From Staphylococcus cornubiensis (lineage in GTDB: Bacteria; Bacillota; Bacilli; Staphylococcales; Staphylococcaceae), in assembly GCF_900183575.1 (NCBI RefSeq), contig NZ_FXUZ01000001.1, positions 310,001-374,000 of the forward strand: 64,000 bases of DNA, read 5' to 3'. Positions 18,124 to 28,568 of this stretch are shown here, piece after piece. A model generated the notes under the pieces. The model was not told the DNA's origin. It did not search any database and was given only the letters and a program-made list of their open reading frames with translations. How positions within the stretch are numbered: position 1 is the first letter of the stretch; each line of letters starts with the position of its first letter. The position numbers and the translations under genes were made by a program.

Positions 18124-18738
18124 TTACTCCTCTTTATCTTGTTCTGCTTTTGTAGTTTTGACATTGATGTTCGAAAGGCTCTGACGTCCTTTTTGAATTT
18201 CTGCTTTGTCTTTGGCTTTATATCCCTTTTGAATTTTTGTTAAAGCACTTTTAATTTCTTTTTGTAGTTTCTTAATGTCTTTATCTTGTATTTTGACATC
18301 TTTATCTTTTTTGATAATCGTTTCACCTTCAGTGGCGTCTTTATAGCTTTCTATGGCAGTTTCATGATCCGCTATAATTTGCTCTAATTGATCCGTTACT
18401 TTTTCATCTCTTTTATTCTCTAACACTTTTGAATCAATTTGTTGGTAAGCATTAATCGCTTTTGTTACAGAGGCATAGTATTGCGAAGAAAATTCAAGAT
18501 AGTCCGCTTTTTTCTGATTAGATTTTGCTTGTTTTGTATTTTCTGAGTCCTTTTTCAATGCGTCCACTTGTTTTTGCTTTTTCGCGTTTTCATTTTCGAG
18601 TTGTTGGTTCTCTAATTTAATTTCATGATTTTTATCACTCAAATCCGTACTTTTCTCCTCTAAAGGCAACAGGTTTTGACTTCCACAGGCTGACAATAAA
18701 AATGCAACACTTATACTCGCGCAGATTCTCTTTTTCAT
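18124..18738 (-). CDS. YkyA-like putative cell-wall-binding lipoprotein
   Basis: 204 residues with a clear lipoprotein signal: basic start MKKR, hydrophobic core, lipobox LLSAC with the lipidated Cys at 18. The mature protein is almost entirely charged coiled coil (ENQQLENENAKKQKQ and many Lys/Glu/Gln), followed by a helical region with YYASVTKAINAYQQID. This architecture matches the YkyA family. It would be anchored to the outer face of the membrane. AGGAG precedes the start. Confidence 0.8.
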   Translation of the reverse strand: MKKRICASISVAFLLSACGSQNLLPLEEKSTDLSDKNHEIKLENQQLENENAKKQKQVDALKKDSENTKQAKSNQKKADYLEFSSQYYASVTKAINAYQQIDSKVLENKRDEKVTDQLEQIIADHETAIESYKDATEGETIIKKDKDVKIQDKDIKKLQKEIKSALTKIQKGYKAKDKAEIQKGRQSLSNINVKTTKAEQDKEE

Positions 18739-18832
18739 AATAAACTCCTAAACACTCAATTGTTTTTCACTACATATGACTACATTTTAAGGTATCATGT
18801 AATTAAGTACAAATATAAGGAGGAAATTTTAA

Positions 18833-19903
18833 ATGAAAAATAGACTTCATAAGATAAGAACTTTATTACAGGACAAACATCTGGACGGCTTAGTTGTATT
18901 ATCTGACTTTAACCGCCGCTATTTATCAGGGTTTACTGGTACAAGTGGGGCGCTAATTTTAACAATGGATAAAGCATTACTGATCACTGATTTTCGTTAT
19001 ACTGACCAAGCTAAGCAACAAGCAACTGAATTTGAGGTCATTTTACAACAAGGTGATTTATATGCAACGTTAACAGAACAATTTAAAACTTTAAACTTGC
19101 AAGATATCGGTTTTGAAGGTCACCTCGTCCCTTATGATTCATTTTTAAAGCTCAACCACGGCCGTCACGATTTGATTTCTATAGGTGGCGCAATTGAAAC
19201 GATTCGCCAAACGAAAGACGAAAATGAAATCAAGGCCATTCAAAAAGCCGCAGAAATCGTTGACAAAGCTTATGAATATATTTTGACTGTCGTTAAACCT
19301 GGAATGACCGAAAAAGAAGTTAAAGCGCATTTAGAGAGTAAAATGTTGCATTTAGGTGCTGATGACACGTCATTTGATACCATTGTCGCTTCTGGTGTGC
19401 GTGGTGCAATGCCACATGGTGTTGCTTCTGACAAAGTGATTCAGTCAGGAGAAATGGTAACACTAGATTTCGGTGCATACTACAATGGCTATTGTTCAGA
19501 TATCACGCGTACTTTTGCTGTCGGTCAACCTTCTGAAGAAATGGTTAAAATTTATAATATCGTTTTAAAAAGTCAAGAAGCAGCGATTGCAGCCATTCGT
19601 CCAGGTATGACAGGAAAAGAAATGGATACGATTGCTCGTGATATTATTACTGAAGCAGGTTATGGTAAACATTTTGGTCATTCATTAGGTCATGGTATTG
19701 GTCTAGACATTCACGAACAACCAGCACTATCTCAAAAATCAGAGACAGTCTTAGAAAAAAATCATTGCGTCACAGTTGAACCTGGCATTTATGTTGAAGG
19801 ATTGGGTGGCGTACGTATAGAAGATGACATTTTAATTACAGAAAATGGCGGCCAACGCTTTACTAATTGTTCAAAAGACCTTATTATTTTAGAAGAAGAG
19901 TGA
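18833..19903 (+). CDS. M24 family metallopeptidase (Xaa-Pro dipeptidase type, YqhT-like)
   Basis: Cleaves X-Pro bonds in small peptides with two metal ions. In 356 residues the five metal ligands are visible in order: Asp in TLDFGAYY, Asp in CSDITRTF, His in GHSLGHGIGL, Glu in VEPGIY and Glu in GVRIEDD. The N-terminal creatinase-like domain precedes them. AAGGAGG is well placed. efp follows 18 bases after the stop, the same order as Bacillus yqhT-efp, so the two are cotranscribed. Confidence 0.93.
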   Translation: MKNRLHKIRTLLQDKHLDGLVVLSDFNRRYLSGFTGTSGALILTMDKALLITDFRYTDQAKQQATEFEVILQQGDLYATLTEQFKTLNLQDIGFEGHLVPYDSFLKLNHGRHDLISIGGAIETIRQTKDENEIKAIQKAAEIVDKAYEYILTVVKPGMTEKEVKAHLESKMLHLGADDTSFDTIVASGVRGAMPHGVASDKVIQSGEMVTLDFGAYYNGYCSDITRTFAVGQPSEEMVKIYNIVLKSQEAAIAAIRPGMTGKEMDTIARDIITEAGYGKHFGHSLGHGIGLDIHEQPALSQKSETVLEKNHCVTVEPGIYVEGLGGVRIEDDILITENGGQRFTNCSKDLIILEEE

Positions 19904-19921
19904 TTCTGAGGAGGAAACTGA

Positions 19922-20479
19922 ATGATTTCTGTAAATGATTTTAAAACAGGCTTAACGATTTCTGTCGATAACGGAATCTGGAAAGTTTTAGAATTCCAAC
20001 ATGTTAAACCTGGTAAAGGGTCTGCATTTGTAAGATCAAAATTACGTAATTTAAGAACAGGCGCTATCCAAGAGAAAACTTTCCGTGCAGGTGAAAAAGT
20101 TGAACCTGCGATGATTGAAAATCGCCGCATGCAATATTTATATGCAGATGGTGATAATCATGTGTTCATGGATAACGAAACTTTCGAACAAACAGAACTA
20201 AGTACAGATTACTTAGAATATGAATTGAAGTTTTTAAAAGCGAACATGGATGTACATATCCAAACTTATCAAGGTGAAACAATTGGTGTAGAATTACCAA
20301 AAACAGTTGAACTTGAAGTGACTGAAACTGAACCTGGTATTAAAGGCGACACAGCAACAGGTGCTACAAAATCAGCAACAGTTGAAACAGGTTACACACT
20401 TAATGTGCCGTTATTCGTCAATGAAGGCGATGTGTTAGTCATTAATACTGCTGATGGTAGTTACGTTTCACGTGCTTAA
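19922..20479 (+). CDS. efp: Translation elongation factor P
   Basis: Rescues ribosomes stalled on consecutive prolines. 185 residues with the three beta-barrel domains and the acceptor loop KPGKGSAF, whose Lys32 is the usual modification site. The C-terminal signature region [10 protein letters not shown] is intact. GAGGAGG precedes the ATG. It lies in the same operon as the M24 peptidase, a proline-related pairing seen in other Bacillales. Confidence 0.97.
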   Translation: MISVNDFKTGLTISVDNGIWKVLEFQHVKPGKGSAFVRSKLRNLRTGAIQEKTFRAGEKVEPAMIENRRMQYLYADGDNHVFMDNETFEQTELSTDYLEYELKFLKANMDVHIQTYQGETIGVELPKTVELEVTETEPGIKGDTATGATKSATVETGYTLNVPLFVNEGDVLVINTADGSYVSRA

Positions 20480-20543
20480 TGACAACAGTTTAAGGTACAT
20501 CAGAATAACCTATGCTGTTCCATGTATGACATGAAAACAAAAT

Positions 20544-20590
20544 TAAGGGACTAATGAGACGCAACAATGTCTTGTTAGTCCTTATTTTTT
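20544..20590 (+). terminator. Rho-independent terminator after efp
   Basis: TAAGGGACTAATGAGAC pairs with GTCTTGTTAGTCCTTA (a few mismatches or G-U) followed by a T run. Confidence 0.8.
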
Positions 20591-20827
20591 CGTTAACGCT
20601 AACAATCTAAGCCGATGTAAACCAACAAGCTTTATACAATCGATAAATTCATCAAAATGTATAAGAAAAAGCTGAAACAAAGTGATGAAAATGAAAACAA
20701 ATGATAGGTGTTTAACTACATTAAAACTTACAACAATGCTTTAGATATTGTGTATTTTCTTGAATTGCCCAATACACTCAAGTAAAATAGTAAGGTAGAA
20801 ATAATCAATCATAAGGGAGTAACCAAA
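20591..20827 (+). promoter_or_regulatory. accB upstream region with SigA-type promoter
   Basis: The gap between efp and accB is about 350 bases; after the efp terminator it holds no gene. A good promoter is visible: TTGAAT at 20760-20765, a 17-base spacer and TAAAAT at 20783-20788, giving a leader of roughly 35 bases before accB. The A-rich 150 bases upstream of it contain nothing I can assign. Confidence 0.7.
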
Positions 20828-21289
20828 ATGAATTTTAAAGAGATTAAAGAATTAATTGATATTCTAGACAATTCTAACCTTACTGAAATCAACATTGAAG
20901 ATAAAGGAACGACAATCAATTTAAAGAAAGAAAAGGAAATTGTGACGCAACAAATTTCAGCACCGCAACAAGTCGTTGCACCCACTGTAGCGGCTGAACC
21001 AACTCAAGCAACTGCTGCATCAGTAGACGCGCCACCAGTAGAGGCTGATGCATCACTTAAAACGATTACTGCGCCAATGGTAGGTACTTTTTATAAATCA
21101 CCATCTCCTGAAGAAAGCGCGTATGTTCAAGTAGGCGATCAAGTGACAGCTGATACGACAGTTTGTATTTTAGAAGCAATGAAATTATTTAATGAGATTC
21201 AGGCTGAAGTTGCAGGTGAAATCGTTGAAATTTTAGTTGAAGATGGACAAATGGTTGAGTATGGCCAAGCTTTATTCAAGGTGAAATAA
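20828..21289 (+). CDS. accB: Acetyl-CoA carboxylase biotin carboxyl carrier protein
   Basis: Carries the biotin that shuttles CO2 in the first step of fatty acid synthesis. 153 residues: an N-terminal segment, an Ala/Pro/Val-rich linker (about 45-75) and the biotinyl domain with LEAMKLFNE, Lys119 being the biotinylated residue. AAGGGAG precedes the ATG. accC begins one base after the stop. Confidence 0.97.
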   Translation: MNFKEIKELIDILDNSNLTEINIEDKGTTINLKKEKEIVTQQISAPQQVVAPTVAAEPTQATAASVDAPPVEADASLKTITAPMVGTFYKSPSPEESAYVQVGDQVTADTTVCILEAMKLFNEIQAEVAGEIVEILVEDGQMVEYGQALFKVK

Positions 21290-21290
21290 T

Positions 21291-22646
21291 ATGAAAAAGA
21301 TATTAATTGCAAACCGTGGCGAGATTGCAGTGCGTATTATTCGCGCATGTCACGAATTAGGCATCCAAACTGTAGCGATTTATTCTGAAGGCGATAAAGA
21401 TGCTTTACATACTCAATTAGCCGATGAAGCCTACTGTGTGGGACCTAAGCAATCAAAAGATTCATATTTAAATATACCGAACATTTTATCTATCGCCACT
21501 TCTACAGGTTGTGACGGTATTCACCCTGGCTATGGATTTTTAGCTGAGAATGGTGATTTTGCTGAATTGTGCGAAGCTGTTCAACTTAAATTCATTGGGC
21601 CAAGCTATGAATCTATTCAAAAAATGGGTATAAAAGATATTGCGAAAGAAGAAATGAAACGTGCAAATGTCCCAGTTGTTCCAGGTAGCGAGGGACTTGT
21701 GAACACGATTGAAGATGCCATCCAAACTGCTAACTCTATTGGTTACCCTGTTATTATAAAAGCAACTGCTGGCGGTGGCGGAAAAGGGATTCGTATTGCA
21801 CGAAATGAAGAAGAGTTAATTAATGGTTATAAAATGACGCAACAAGAAGCTGAAACGGCATTCGGTAATGGGGGATTATATTTAGAAAAATTTATCGAAA
21901 ACTTCCGTCATATCGAAATTCAAATTCTTGGCGACGAACACGGAAATGTTATTCATCTCGGTGAACGTGATTGTACAATTCAACGACGTATGCAAAAGCT
22001 CGTTGAAGAGTCACCTTCTCCAATCCTTACTGAAGCGAAAAGAAAAGAGATGGGCGATGCGGCAGTGAGAGCAGCTAAAGCCGTCAATTATTTCAATGCT
22101 GGAACAATCGAATTTATTTATGATTTAGATGAAGATCAATTTTACTTCATGGAAATGAATACACGAATTCAAGTGGAACATCCCGTAACTGAGATGGTGA
22201 CGGGCGTCGACCTTGTGAAACAGCAAATCAAAGTGGCTATGGGCGAAAAGTTACCATATACACAAGAAGATATTCAGATTCAAGGTCATGCGATAGAGTT
22301 TCGTATCAACGCTGAAAACCCTTATAAAAACTTCATGCCTTCTCCTGGTAAAATTGACCAATATTTAACACCTGGAGGCTTTGGAGTACGTATTGATTCA
22401 GCATGTTATACGAACTATGTCATTCCACCATATTATGATTCAATGGTTGCAAAATTAATTGTTCATCAACCGACTAGGGAAGAAGCAATCATGTCCGGTT
22501 TACGTGCACTCAATGAATTTGTTGTGCTCGGTATTGACACTACAATTCCTTTCCATATTCGTTTATTACATCATCCTGTCTTCAATAAAGGTTTCTTTAG
22601 CACCAAGTTTTTAGAGATTTACGATATTATGAATGAAGAAAATTAA
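21291..22646 (+). CDS. accC: Acetyl-CoA carboxylase biotin carboxylase subunit
   Basis: ATP-dependent carboxylation of the biotin on AccB. 451 residues with the biotin carboxylase N-domain ([21 protein letters not shown]), the ATP-grasp glycine loop [12 protein letters not shown] and the active-site region [14 protein letters not shown]. Tight coupling to accB (one base apart) fits their fixed complex. The carboxyltransferase genes accA and accD are not in this window. Confidence 0.97.
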   Translation: MKKILIANRGEIAVRIIRACHELGIQTVAIYSEGDKDALHTQLADEAYCVGPKQSKDSYLNIPNILSIATSTGCDGIHPGYGFLAENGDFAELCEAVQLKFIGPSYESIQKMGIKDIAKEEMKRANVPVVPGSEGLVNTIEDAIQTANSIGYPVIIKATAGGGGKGIRIARNEEELINGYKMTQQEAETAFGNGGLYLEKFIENFRHIEIQILGDEHGNVIHLGERDCTIQRRMQKLVEESPSPILTEAKRKEMGDAAVRAAKAVNYFNAGTIEFIYDLDEDQFYFMEMNTRIQVEHPVTEMVTGVDLVKQQIKVAMGEKLPYTQEDIQIQGHAIEFRINAENPYKNFMPSPGKIDQYLTPGGFGVRIDSACYTNYVIPPYYDSMVAKLIVHQPTREEAIMSGLRALNEFVVLGIDTTIPFHIRLLHHPVFNKGFFSTKFLEIYDIMNEEN

Positions 22647-22666
22647 ATTGAATGGGGGCAACTTAT

Positions 22667-23041
22667 ATGGCAAAGCCGATTGAACATTTCAACCCTAATC
22701 TCGGAACTGTGGAAATCGAACCTGAAGTCATTTCTGTTATCGCAAGCATAGCGGTATCAGAAGTGAAAGGGGTCGAAGGGGCTTTTCCAGATTTAAAAAA
22801 TTCAACTTTAGAACGCTTTGGTCGTAAAAACTTGAGTAAAGGCGTTAAAATTACAACGAAAGACAACGAAATTACAATCGATGTCTATTGTTCTTTAAGC
22901 TATGGCGTTAAAGTTTCTGAAACAGCGTCAAAAGTTCAAGAATCCATTCATAGTGCATTACGTACAATGACTGCACTCACACCTCAACAAATCAATGTGC
23001 ATATTACACATATAGAAATGGCAAAAAATAATCGTGATTAA
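22667..23041 (+). CDS. Asp23/Gls24 family envelope stress protein (YqhY-like)
   Basis: 124 residues of the Asp23/Gls24 family ([21 protein letters not shown] at the N-terminus). I choose ATG 22667, after AATGGGGGC; an ATG at 22652 sits within that site. The family member next to accBC in Bacillus (YqhY) is implicated in keeping acetyl-CoA carboxylase activity in balance, and the position here, 20 bases behind accC, suggests the same role. Confidence 0.88.
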   Translation: MAKPIEHFNPNLGTVEIEPEVISVIASIAVSEVKGVEGAFPDLKNSTLERFGRKNLSKGVKITTKDNEITIDVYCSLSYGVKVSETASKVQESIHSALRTMTALTPQQINVHITHIEMAKNNRD

Positions 23042-23061
23042 CATATGAACGGAGAATTAAA

Positions 23062-23454
23062 ATGAGTAGAAAACAAGCAAGAAGTCAAGCCTTTCAAACA
23101 TTATTCCAACTAGAAATGAAAAATACGGAGCTAACGATTGATGAAGCGATTAGTTTTATTAAGGAAGACTATCCTGATTTAGATTTTGACTTCATTAAAT
23201 GGCTTGTTTCTGGTGTCAAGGATCATCAACAGGTATTAGACGAAAAAATTAGTCCCCATTTGAATGGCTGGACAATTGCACGTTTGTTGAAAACTGACCG
23301 TATTATTTTACGTATGGCCACTTTCGAAATCGAACATAGTGAAACACCAGAAAAGGTTATTATTAATGAGGCAGTAGAGCTAGCAAAACAATTTAGTGAT
23401 GATGATCATTATAAATTCATCAACGGTGTATTAAGTCACATTAAAAGAAATTGA
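23062..23454 (+). CDS. nusB: Transcription antitermination factor NusB
   Basis: Binds boxA RNA with S10 to prevent premature termination in rRNA operons. The 130-residue all-helical protein starts [19 protein letters not shown] and has the C-terminal signature [32 protein letters not shown] precedes the start. It lies between the Asp23 gene and xseA, as in other Bacillales. Confidence 0.96.
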   Translation: MSRKQARSQAFQTLFQLEMKNTELTIDEAISFIKEDYPDLDFDFIKWLVSGVKDHQQVLDEKISPHLNGWTIARLLKTDRIILRMATFEIEHSETPEKVIINEAVELAKQFSDDDHYKFINGVLSHIKRN

Positions 23455-23462
23455 GTGATGGC

Positions 23463-24809
23463 ATGGAAAAATATTTAACAATCTCTGCATTAACTAAATA
23501 TATAAAATATAAATTTGATCAAGACCCACATCTTCAAAGCGTTTATATTAAGGGCGAGTTATCTAATTTTAAACGTCACAGTAGTGGTCACTTATACTTT
23601 GCTGTTAAAGATGAAAATAGTGTGATCGCAGCAATGATGTTTAAAGCTCAAGCAAACCAACTTGACTTCGATCCAAAAGAAGGCGATCAAGTTCTTATTG
23701 AAGCACGCGTGTCTGTCTATGAACGTCGTGGTAGCTATCAAATTTATGTTAACCATATGCAACTGGATGGTGTAGGGAATCTTTATCAAAAATTTGAGCA
23801 GTTAAAAATTAAATTAACAAAAGAAGGTTACTTTGACCCTGCTCATAAAAAACCTATTCCGAAGTATCCTCAAAAAATTGCGATACTCACGGCGAGCACA
23901 GGGGCAGCCATTCGAGATATTCAAAATACTTTAAACAGTCGTTATCCATTAGCTGAACAGATTAAGATGAGTACGCTCGTCCAAGGGTCACAAGCAAAAG
24001 ATGACATTATCGAAAAACTAAAAGCTGCGGATCAACTCGGTGTAGATGTCATTATTCTAGGTCGTGGTGGCGGCTCTATTGAAGACTTGTGGAATTTCAA
24101 TGAGGAAGATGTTGTTAAAGCTATTTTTTCTTGTCAAACACCTGTCATATCTGCAGTCGGTCACGAAACGGATACTACGTTAAGTGACTTTGTTGCTGAT
24201 TTACGTGCCGCAACACCAACCCAAGCAGCGATGTTAGCGACACCAGATCAACAAGAACTTAAACAAGTGCTACATAAAACTAGAGCTTACTTGAATCGCC
24301 ATATTAAACAACATTTAAGACATACTGCGCAACAATTACACCAGTTGCAGTCTTACTATAAGTTCAAACAACCTGGCTTATTATATGAACAACAAACACA
24401 AAAGCGTGATGAACTAGATCGTGCCCTTCATCAATCGATGCAATTCCGACTACAAAATGAACAACAAAGGTTAGTGTTGTTGCAGCAACGGATACGCATT
24501 AAATATTTTTATGATAATGTTCAACGTCAAAAGCAAGCGTCAATGGATTTAGCATCCCAATTAGACAAACAAATTCAGCGCATTATCAACTCGAAAAAAC
24601 AATTATTCCAACATCAACTATTGTCACTTGATAATTTGAGTCCTACAAAAACAATGTTGAGAGGTTATTCGATTGTTAAAAAAGAGAATGAAGTCATTAC
24701 GAGTAGTCATGATGTACATGAAGGCGATCAAATCGAAGTGACAATGAAAGATGGCGCTTTAGATGCAAGAATTGAAAAGGTGAGGTGGCAAAATGACGAC
24801 CGAGAATAA
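23463..24809 (+). CDS. xseA: Exodeoxyribonuclease VII large subunit
   Basis: Catalytic subunit of ExoVII, which degrades single-stranded DNA. 448 residues: N-terminal OB fold ([20 protein letters not shown]), the catalytic domain with [16 protein letters not shown] and [25 protein letters not shown] in two blocks, then a long Gln-rich coiled coil. An upstream in-frame TTG at 23451 overlaps nusB; ATG 23463 is preferred though its ribosome binding site is weak. The end overlaps xseB by 17 bases. Confidence 0.94.
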   Translation: MEKYLTISALTKYIKYKFDQDPHLQSVYIKGELSNFKRHSSGHLYFAVKDENSVIAAMMFKAQANQLDFDPKEGDQVLIEARVSVYERRGSYQIYVNHMQLDGVGNLYQKFEQLKIKLTKEGYFDPAHKKPIPKYPQKIAILTASTGAAIRDIQNTLNSRYPLAEQIKMSTLVQGSQAKDDIIEKLKAADQLGVDVIILGRGGGSIEDLWNFNEEDVVKAIFSCQTPVISAVGHETDTTLSDFVADLRAATPTQAAMLATPDQQELKQVLHKTRAYLNRHIKQHLRHTAQQLHQLQSYYKFKQPGLLYEQQTQKRDELDRALHQSMQFRLQNEQQRLVLLQQRIRIKYFYDNVQRQKQASMDLASQLDKQIQRIINSKKQLFQHQLLSLDNLSPTKTMLRGYSIVKKENEVITSSHDVHEGDQIEVTMKDGALDARIEKVRWQNDDRE

Positions 24810-25017
24810 ATCTTTTGAAGAAATGATGAAAGAACTAGAAACCATTGTGAATCAGTTAGATAATGATACGATATCGTTAGAGAAATCTTTAGAATTGTAT
24901 CAGCAAGGCATTGCACTTTCTAAATCGTGTGAAAAAACATTGAGCGATGCCGAGAAAAAAGTATCTGAATTAATGGATAAAGAGGCAGATGAAAGTGATG
25001 AATCAAAGTCTGAATAA
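24793..25017 (+). CDS. xseB: Exodeoxyribonuclease VII small subunit
   Basis: A 74-residue helical-hairpin protein ([32 protein letters not shown]) that coats the XseA coiled coil. It begins inside xseA after AAGGTGAGG, consistent with coupled expression, and its end overlaps ispA. Confidence 0.95.
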   Translation: MTTENKSFEEMMKELETIVNQLDNDTISLEKSLELYQQGIALSKSCEKTLSDAEKKVSELMDKEADESDESKSE

Positions 25018-25879
25018 GTTATTAGAACAGTTTAATGCGCACTTGAATGATGCAATTGAAGATACACCACTTGGCACGTCACTTGAAGAAAGCATGCGCT
25101 ATTCACTTGAAGCCGGTGGAAAAAGAATCCGACCATTACTCATGTTGGCTACGATTAAAATGTTAGATCACCGCCAACTTGAGAGTGGTTTGAATGTTGC
25201 TTTAGCACTCGAAATGATTCATACATATTCATTGATTCATGACGACTTGCCAGCAATGGATGACGATGATTTACGACGAGGCAAACCAACGAATCATACA
25301 GTTTATGGTGAATGGCTTGCGATATTAGCTGGTGACGCATTGCTGACAAAAGCGTTCGAAAAGATTGCACTAACGCCAAATTTAGAGGCTGATATAAAAG
25401 TCGCACTCATCCAGAAATTAAGTCAAGCAAGTGGGCATCAAGGTATGGTGGGTGGTCAAACGTTAGATATGCAAAGTGAACATCAACAAGTACCACTTGA
25501 AAAACTGGAAAGCATTCACATGCATAAGACAGGTGCTCTGATTCAATTCGCGATTGAAGCCGCAACAATCATCACTTCAATTGAGCAGTCGACTGCACAA
25601 CAATTGATTCAGTTTTCCCAACATTTAGGCGTCATTTTCCAAATCAAAGATGACTTATTAGATGTATATGGGGATGAAGAGAAACTGGGTAAACCTGTAG
25701 GCAGTGATGAATCTAACCATAAAAGCACGTACGTCACGCTTTTAGGTGAAAATGGTGCTGAACAGGAACTTCAAACGCACATCCAAAAAGCAGAAGCCAT
25801 TTTAACGACTTTATCAACTGAATTTGATACAACGGATTTAAAACATTTATTAACACTTTTTTATCAACGTCAAAATTAG
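24998..25879 (+). CDS. ispA: Farnesyl diphosphate synthase (geranyltranstransferase)
   Basis: Condenses IPP with DMAPP and GPP to make farnesyl diphosphate for undecaprenyl, quinone and carotenoid chains. 293 residues; the first aspartate-rich motif is [10 protein letters not shown] and the second is [10 protein letters not shown], with GGKRIRP near the N-terminus. ATG 24998 is better spaced from GAGG than the in-frame ATG at 24989. Directly upstream of dxs, so both chain elongation and precursor supply lie together. Confidence 0.94.
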   Translation: MNQSLNKLLEQFNAHLNDAIEDTPLGTSLEESMRYSLEAGGKRIRPLLMLATIKMLDHRQLESGLNVALALEMIHTYSLIHDDLPAMDDDDLRRGKPTNHTVYGEWLAILAGDALLTKAFEKIALTPNLEADIKVALIQKLSQASGHQGMVGGQTLDMQSEHQQVPLEKLESIHMHKTGALIQFAIEAATIITSIEQSTAQQLIQFSQHLGVIFQIKDDLLDVYGDEEKLGKPVGSDESNHKSTYVTLLGENGAEQELQTHIQKAEAILTTLSTEFDTTDLKHLLTLFYQRQN

Positions 25880-25948
25880 GTTCTGTCTATCTATGTTACG
25901 GTTGAAGTGTTATAATCAGTACGATAGAAAAAAATAAGGGTGATTTCA

Positions 25949-27817
25949 ATGGACGTAAGAAATATACAGGATCCTTCATTCTTAAAAAGTCTTTCTGTAA
26001 ACGAGCTTGAAGCATTGAGTCACGATGTCAGACAGTTCTTAATTCAAACATGTGCTGTGACGGGGGGCCATATCGGTGCTAATTTAGGGGTTGTTGAACT
26101 AACAATCGCACTACATAAGCATTTCAATAGTCCAGAAGATAAAATTATCTGGGATGTCGGTCATCAAAGTTACATTCACAAAATTTTAACAGGTCGCGGT
26201 CACCAGTTTGAAACATTAAGACAATATAGAGGGTTATGTGGATTTCCAAAATTAAAAGAGTCTGAGCATGATGTGTGGGAAGCTGGGCATAGTTCTACCT
26301 CATTATCAGCTGCTATGGGCATGGCAAAAGCACGAGATATTTTAGGCAAAAAGAATCATATCGTACCCGTCATTGGTGATGGCGCATTGACTGGTGGTAT
26401 GGCACTGGAAGCTTTAAATAATATCGGTCATGACCGTACAAATATGACAATTATTTTGAACGACAACGAAATGAGTATTGCACCTAACGTTGGCGCAATG
26501 CATAATATGCTAGGTCGTATTCGAATGAATCAAGGGTATAACCGACTTAAGTTTGATGCTGAATCTATTTTGAGTCGTTTACCGGGGGGCAGTCGATTAC
26601 GTGAATCTGCTGATCGTATTAAAGACAGCTTAAAATATTTAGTTGTAGATGGCGCATTTTTTGAAGAGCTTGGCATTCGCTATATCGGTCCTGTCGATGG
26701 CCATAATTTTGAAGAATTAGAAAACGCATTGACTGCTGCCGATTCAATTAATAAGCCCGTACTCATTCATGTTGTAACGAAAAAGGGTAAAGGTTACCAT
26801 CCGGCTGAAAATGATAAAATTGGCACTTGGCATGGATTAGGACCTTATAAATTAGAAACAGGTGAACAGATTAAAGGTAAAGCTGTAGGACCGTCTTGGA
26901 GTCAGCTCATGAGCGACGAGATTCTTTCATATGCAAAGAAAGATCGTCGTGTTGTTGCGATTACACCAGCAATGCCTGTAGGTTCTAAACTCACAAAGTT
27001 CCAAGCTGAGTTGCCAGAACAATTTTTCGATGTCGGTATTGCTGAACAACACGCCGTAACGATGGCTGCTGGTCTAGCTCTAGAAGGTATGAAACCATAT
27101 GTTGCGATTTACTCTACTTTCTTACAACGTGCATATGATCAAGTGTTACATGATGTCGATCGTCAAAACCTAAATGTTATTTTTGGTGTAGACCGCTCTG
27201 GGCTTGTCGGTGCAGATGGCGAAACGCACCAAGGTGTCTTTGATGTTGGCTTCTTAACACAATTTCCAAATATGATTGTGATGATGCCTAAAGATGAAAA
27301 TGAAGCGAAAGACCTCGTTTATACCGCAATGCATCACGAACAAGGCCCAATCGCTATTCGCTATCCTCGTGGGAATGGTTTAGGCGTTGAAATTACGGAA
27401 AAACGTCAACATTTACCTATTGGCACGTGGGAAAACTTAACAGAAGGTCAAGATGTTGCGCTTATTAGTTACGGTCCAACGTTAACGACTTTAGTTGAAG
27501 TAGCCAAAACTTTAGCTAAACAAGGTATTCATGCACGTGTGATTAATGCACGGTATATCAAACCGATGGACACAGCTGTATTAGATGACTTAGGTGCGCA
27601 AAACATCGCGGTTGTTACAGTAGAGGAAAGCATGTTAAATGGTGGATTAGGTAGTCAAATTGCCAATTACTTCACTGATCATGGTTATACGAATCGCATT
27701 AAACGTCTCGGTATTGATGACGAGTATATTGAACACGGCGATGTAGATCAGATTTTAGAAGATTTAGGATTAACTCACGATCCACTCGTTCATACAATTC
27801 AACAATTTTTAAAATAA
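25949..27817 (+). CDS. dxs: 1-deoxy-D-xylulose-5-phosphate synthase
   Basis: First enzyme of the MEP isoprenoid pathway: pyruvate plus glyceraldehyde 3-phosphate gives DXP, using thiamine diphosphate. The 622-residue protein is full length. I see the N-terminal [13 protein letters not shown], the TPP/metal motif [16 protein letters not shown], the transketolase-like [18 protein letters not shown] and the C-terminal [19 protein letters not shown] 25949 follows AAGGGTG. Unusual for Staphylococcus, where S. aureus relies on mevalonate; typical of the intermedius-hyicus group. No sign of decay or foreign composition, and the xseAB-ispA-dxs-argR-recN order is that of Bacillus. Confidence 0.96.
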   Translation: MDVRNIQDPSFLKSLSVNELEALSHDVRQFLIQTCAVTGGHIGANLGVVELTIALHKHFNSPEDKIIWDVGHQSYIHKILTGRGHQFETLRQYRGLCGFPKLKESEHDVWEAGHSSTSLSAAMGMAKARDILGKKNHIVPVIGDGALTGGMALEALNNIGHDRTNMTIILNDNEMSIAPNVGAMHNMLGRIRMNQGYNRLKFDAESILSRLPGGSRLRESADRIKDSLKYLVVDGAFFEELGIRYIGPVDGHNFEELENALTAADSINKPVLIHVVTKKGKGYHPAENDKIGTWHGLGPYKLETGEQIKGKAVGPSWSQLMSDEILSYAKKDRRVVAITPAMPVGSKLTKFQAELPEQFFDVGIAEQHAVTMAAGLALEGMKPYVAIYSTFLQRAYDQVLHDVDRQNLNVIFGVDRSGLVGADGETHQGVFDVGFLTQFPNMIVMMPKDENEAKDLVYTAMHHEQGPIAIRYPRGNGLGVEITEKRQHLPIGTWENLTEGQDVALISYGPTLTTLVEVAKTLAKQGIHARVINARYIKPMDTAVLDDLGAQNIAVVTVEESMLNGGLGSQIANYFTDHGYTNRIKRLGIDDEYIEHGDVDQILEDLGLTHDPLVHTIQQFLK

Positions 27818-27822
27818 CATTC

Positions 27823-27857
27823 AAACACGAGTAATGCATTTAGTTGCTCGTGTTTTT
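27823..27857 (+). terminator. Rho-independent terminator after dxs
   Basis: AAACACGAGTAA pairs with TTGCTCGTGTTT (one mismatch) and runs into T. The rest of the gap to argR (27858-28073) has no gene. Confidence 0.85.
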
Positions 27858-28073
27858 ATTTTTGAGTCGCGTATATCGCCCAATTTTTTCAGTTCGTGAC
27901 TATTTTCAATCAATGTTTATAGAAAAGTTGATGGTCATATACATTTTTCGTATATATTGACGTAAATGTATAGCAGTTTTTAAATATGACGTGTAAATCG
28001 TGATATCAATAGTTTCTAATCGTTTCTTCCATCGCTTAAGTAGGTAAATCATTACCGAGTGTGGTAAAATCAT

Positions 28074-28087
28074 TGTATAAATATTCG
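28074..28087 (+). promoter_or_regulatory. Probable ARG box at the argR promoter
   Basis: TGTATAAATATTCG matches the ArgR operator half-site consensus TGAATWWWWATTCA at 12 of 14 positions. It lies 16 bases before the argR start and next to TAAAAT at 28065-28070, a likely -10. This suggests autoregulation. Confidence 0.55.
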
Positions 28088-28103
28088 TTACGAGGTGTCT
28101 ATT

Positions 28104-28556
28104 ATGCCTAAAAAATCTGTAAGACATATAAAAATTAGAGAAATCATTTCAAATGAACAAATCGAAACGCAAGACGAGCTAGTGAAACGCTTAAATGATT
28201 ACGACATGAACGTCACACAAGCAACAGTGTCACGTGACATTAAAGAACTTCAATTGATTAAAGTCCCTGCGCCAAGTGGACAATACATTTATAGTTTGCC
28301 AAATGACCGTCGTTATCATCCTCTTGAAAAATTAGGACGTTATCTGATGGATTCTTTTGTAAAAATTGATAGCGCGAATAATTTACTTGTCCTTAAAACG
28401 TTACCTGGTAATGCACAATCTATCGGTGCCATACTAGATCAAATTGATTGGGAGGAAGTATTGGGTACGATTTGTGGCGATGATACGTGCTTGATTATTT
28501 GTAGAGACAACCCTTCAGCTGACGAAATTAAGGAAAGAATTTTCAATATGTTATAA
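28104..28556 (+). CDS. argR: Arginine repressor (ArgR/AhrC family)
   Basis: Arginine-responsive regulator of arginine metabolism. 150 residues: an N-terminal winged helix ([22 protein letters not shown], then [12 protein letters not shown]) and a C-terminal hexamerisation and arginine-binding domain with [14 protein letters not shown] 28104 follows CGAGGTG. It precedes recN by 12 bases, the conserved Bacillales pairing. Staphylococci can carry more than one ArgR-type protein; this is the chromosomal core copy by position. Confidence 0.94.
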   Translation: MPKKSVRHIKIREIISNEQIETQDELVKRLNDYDMNVTQATVSRDIKELQLIKVPAPSGQYIYSLPNDRRYHPLEKLGRYLMDSFVKIDSANNLLVLKTLPGNAQSIGAILDQIDWEEVLGTICGDDTCLIICRDNPSADEIKERIFNML

Positions 28557-28568
28557 GGATGATGTTAG

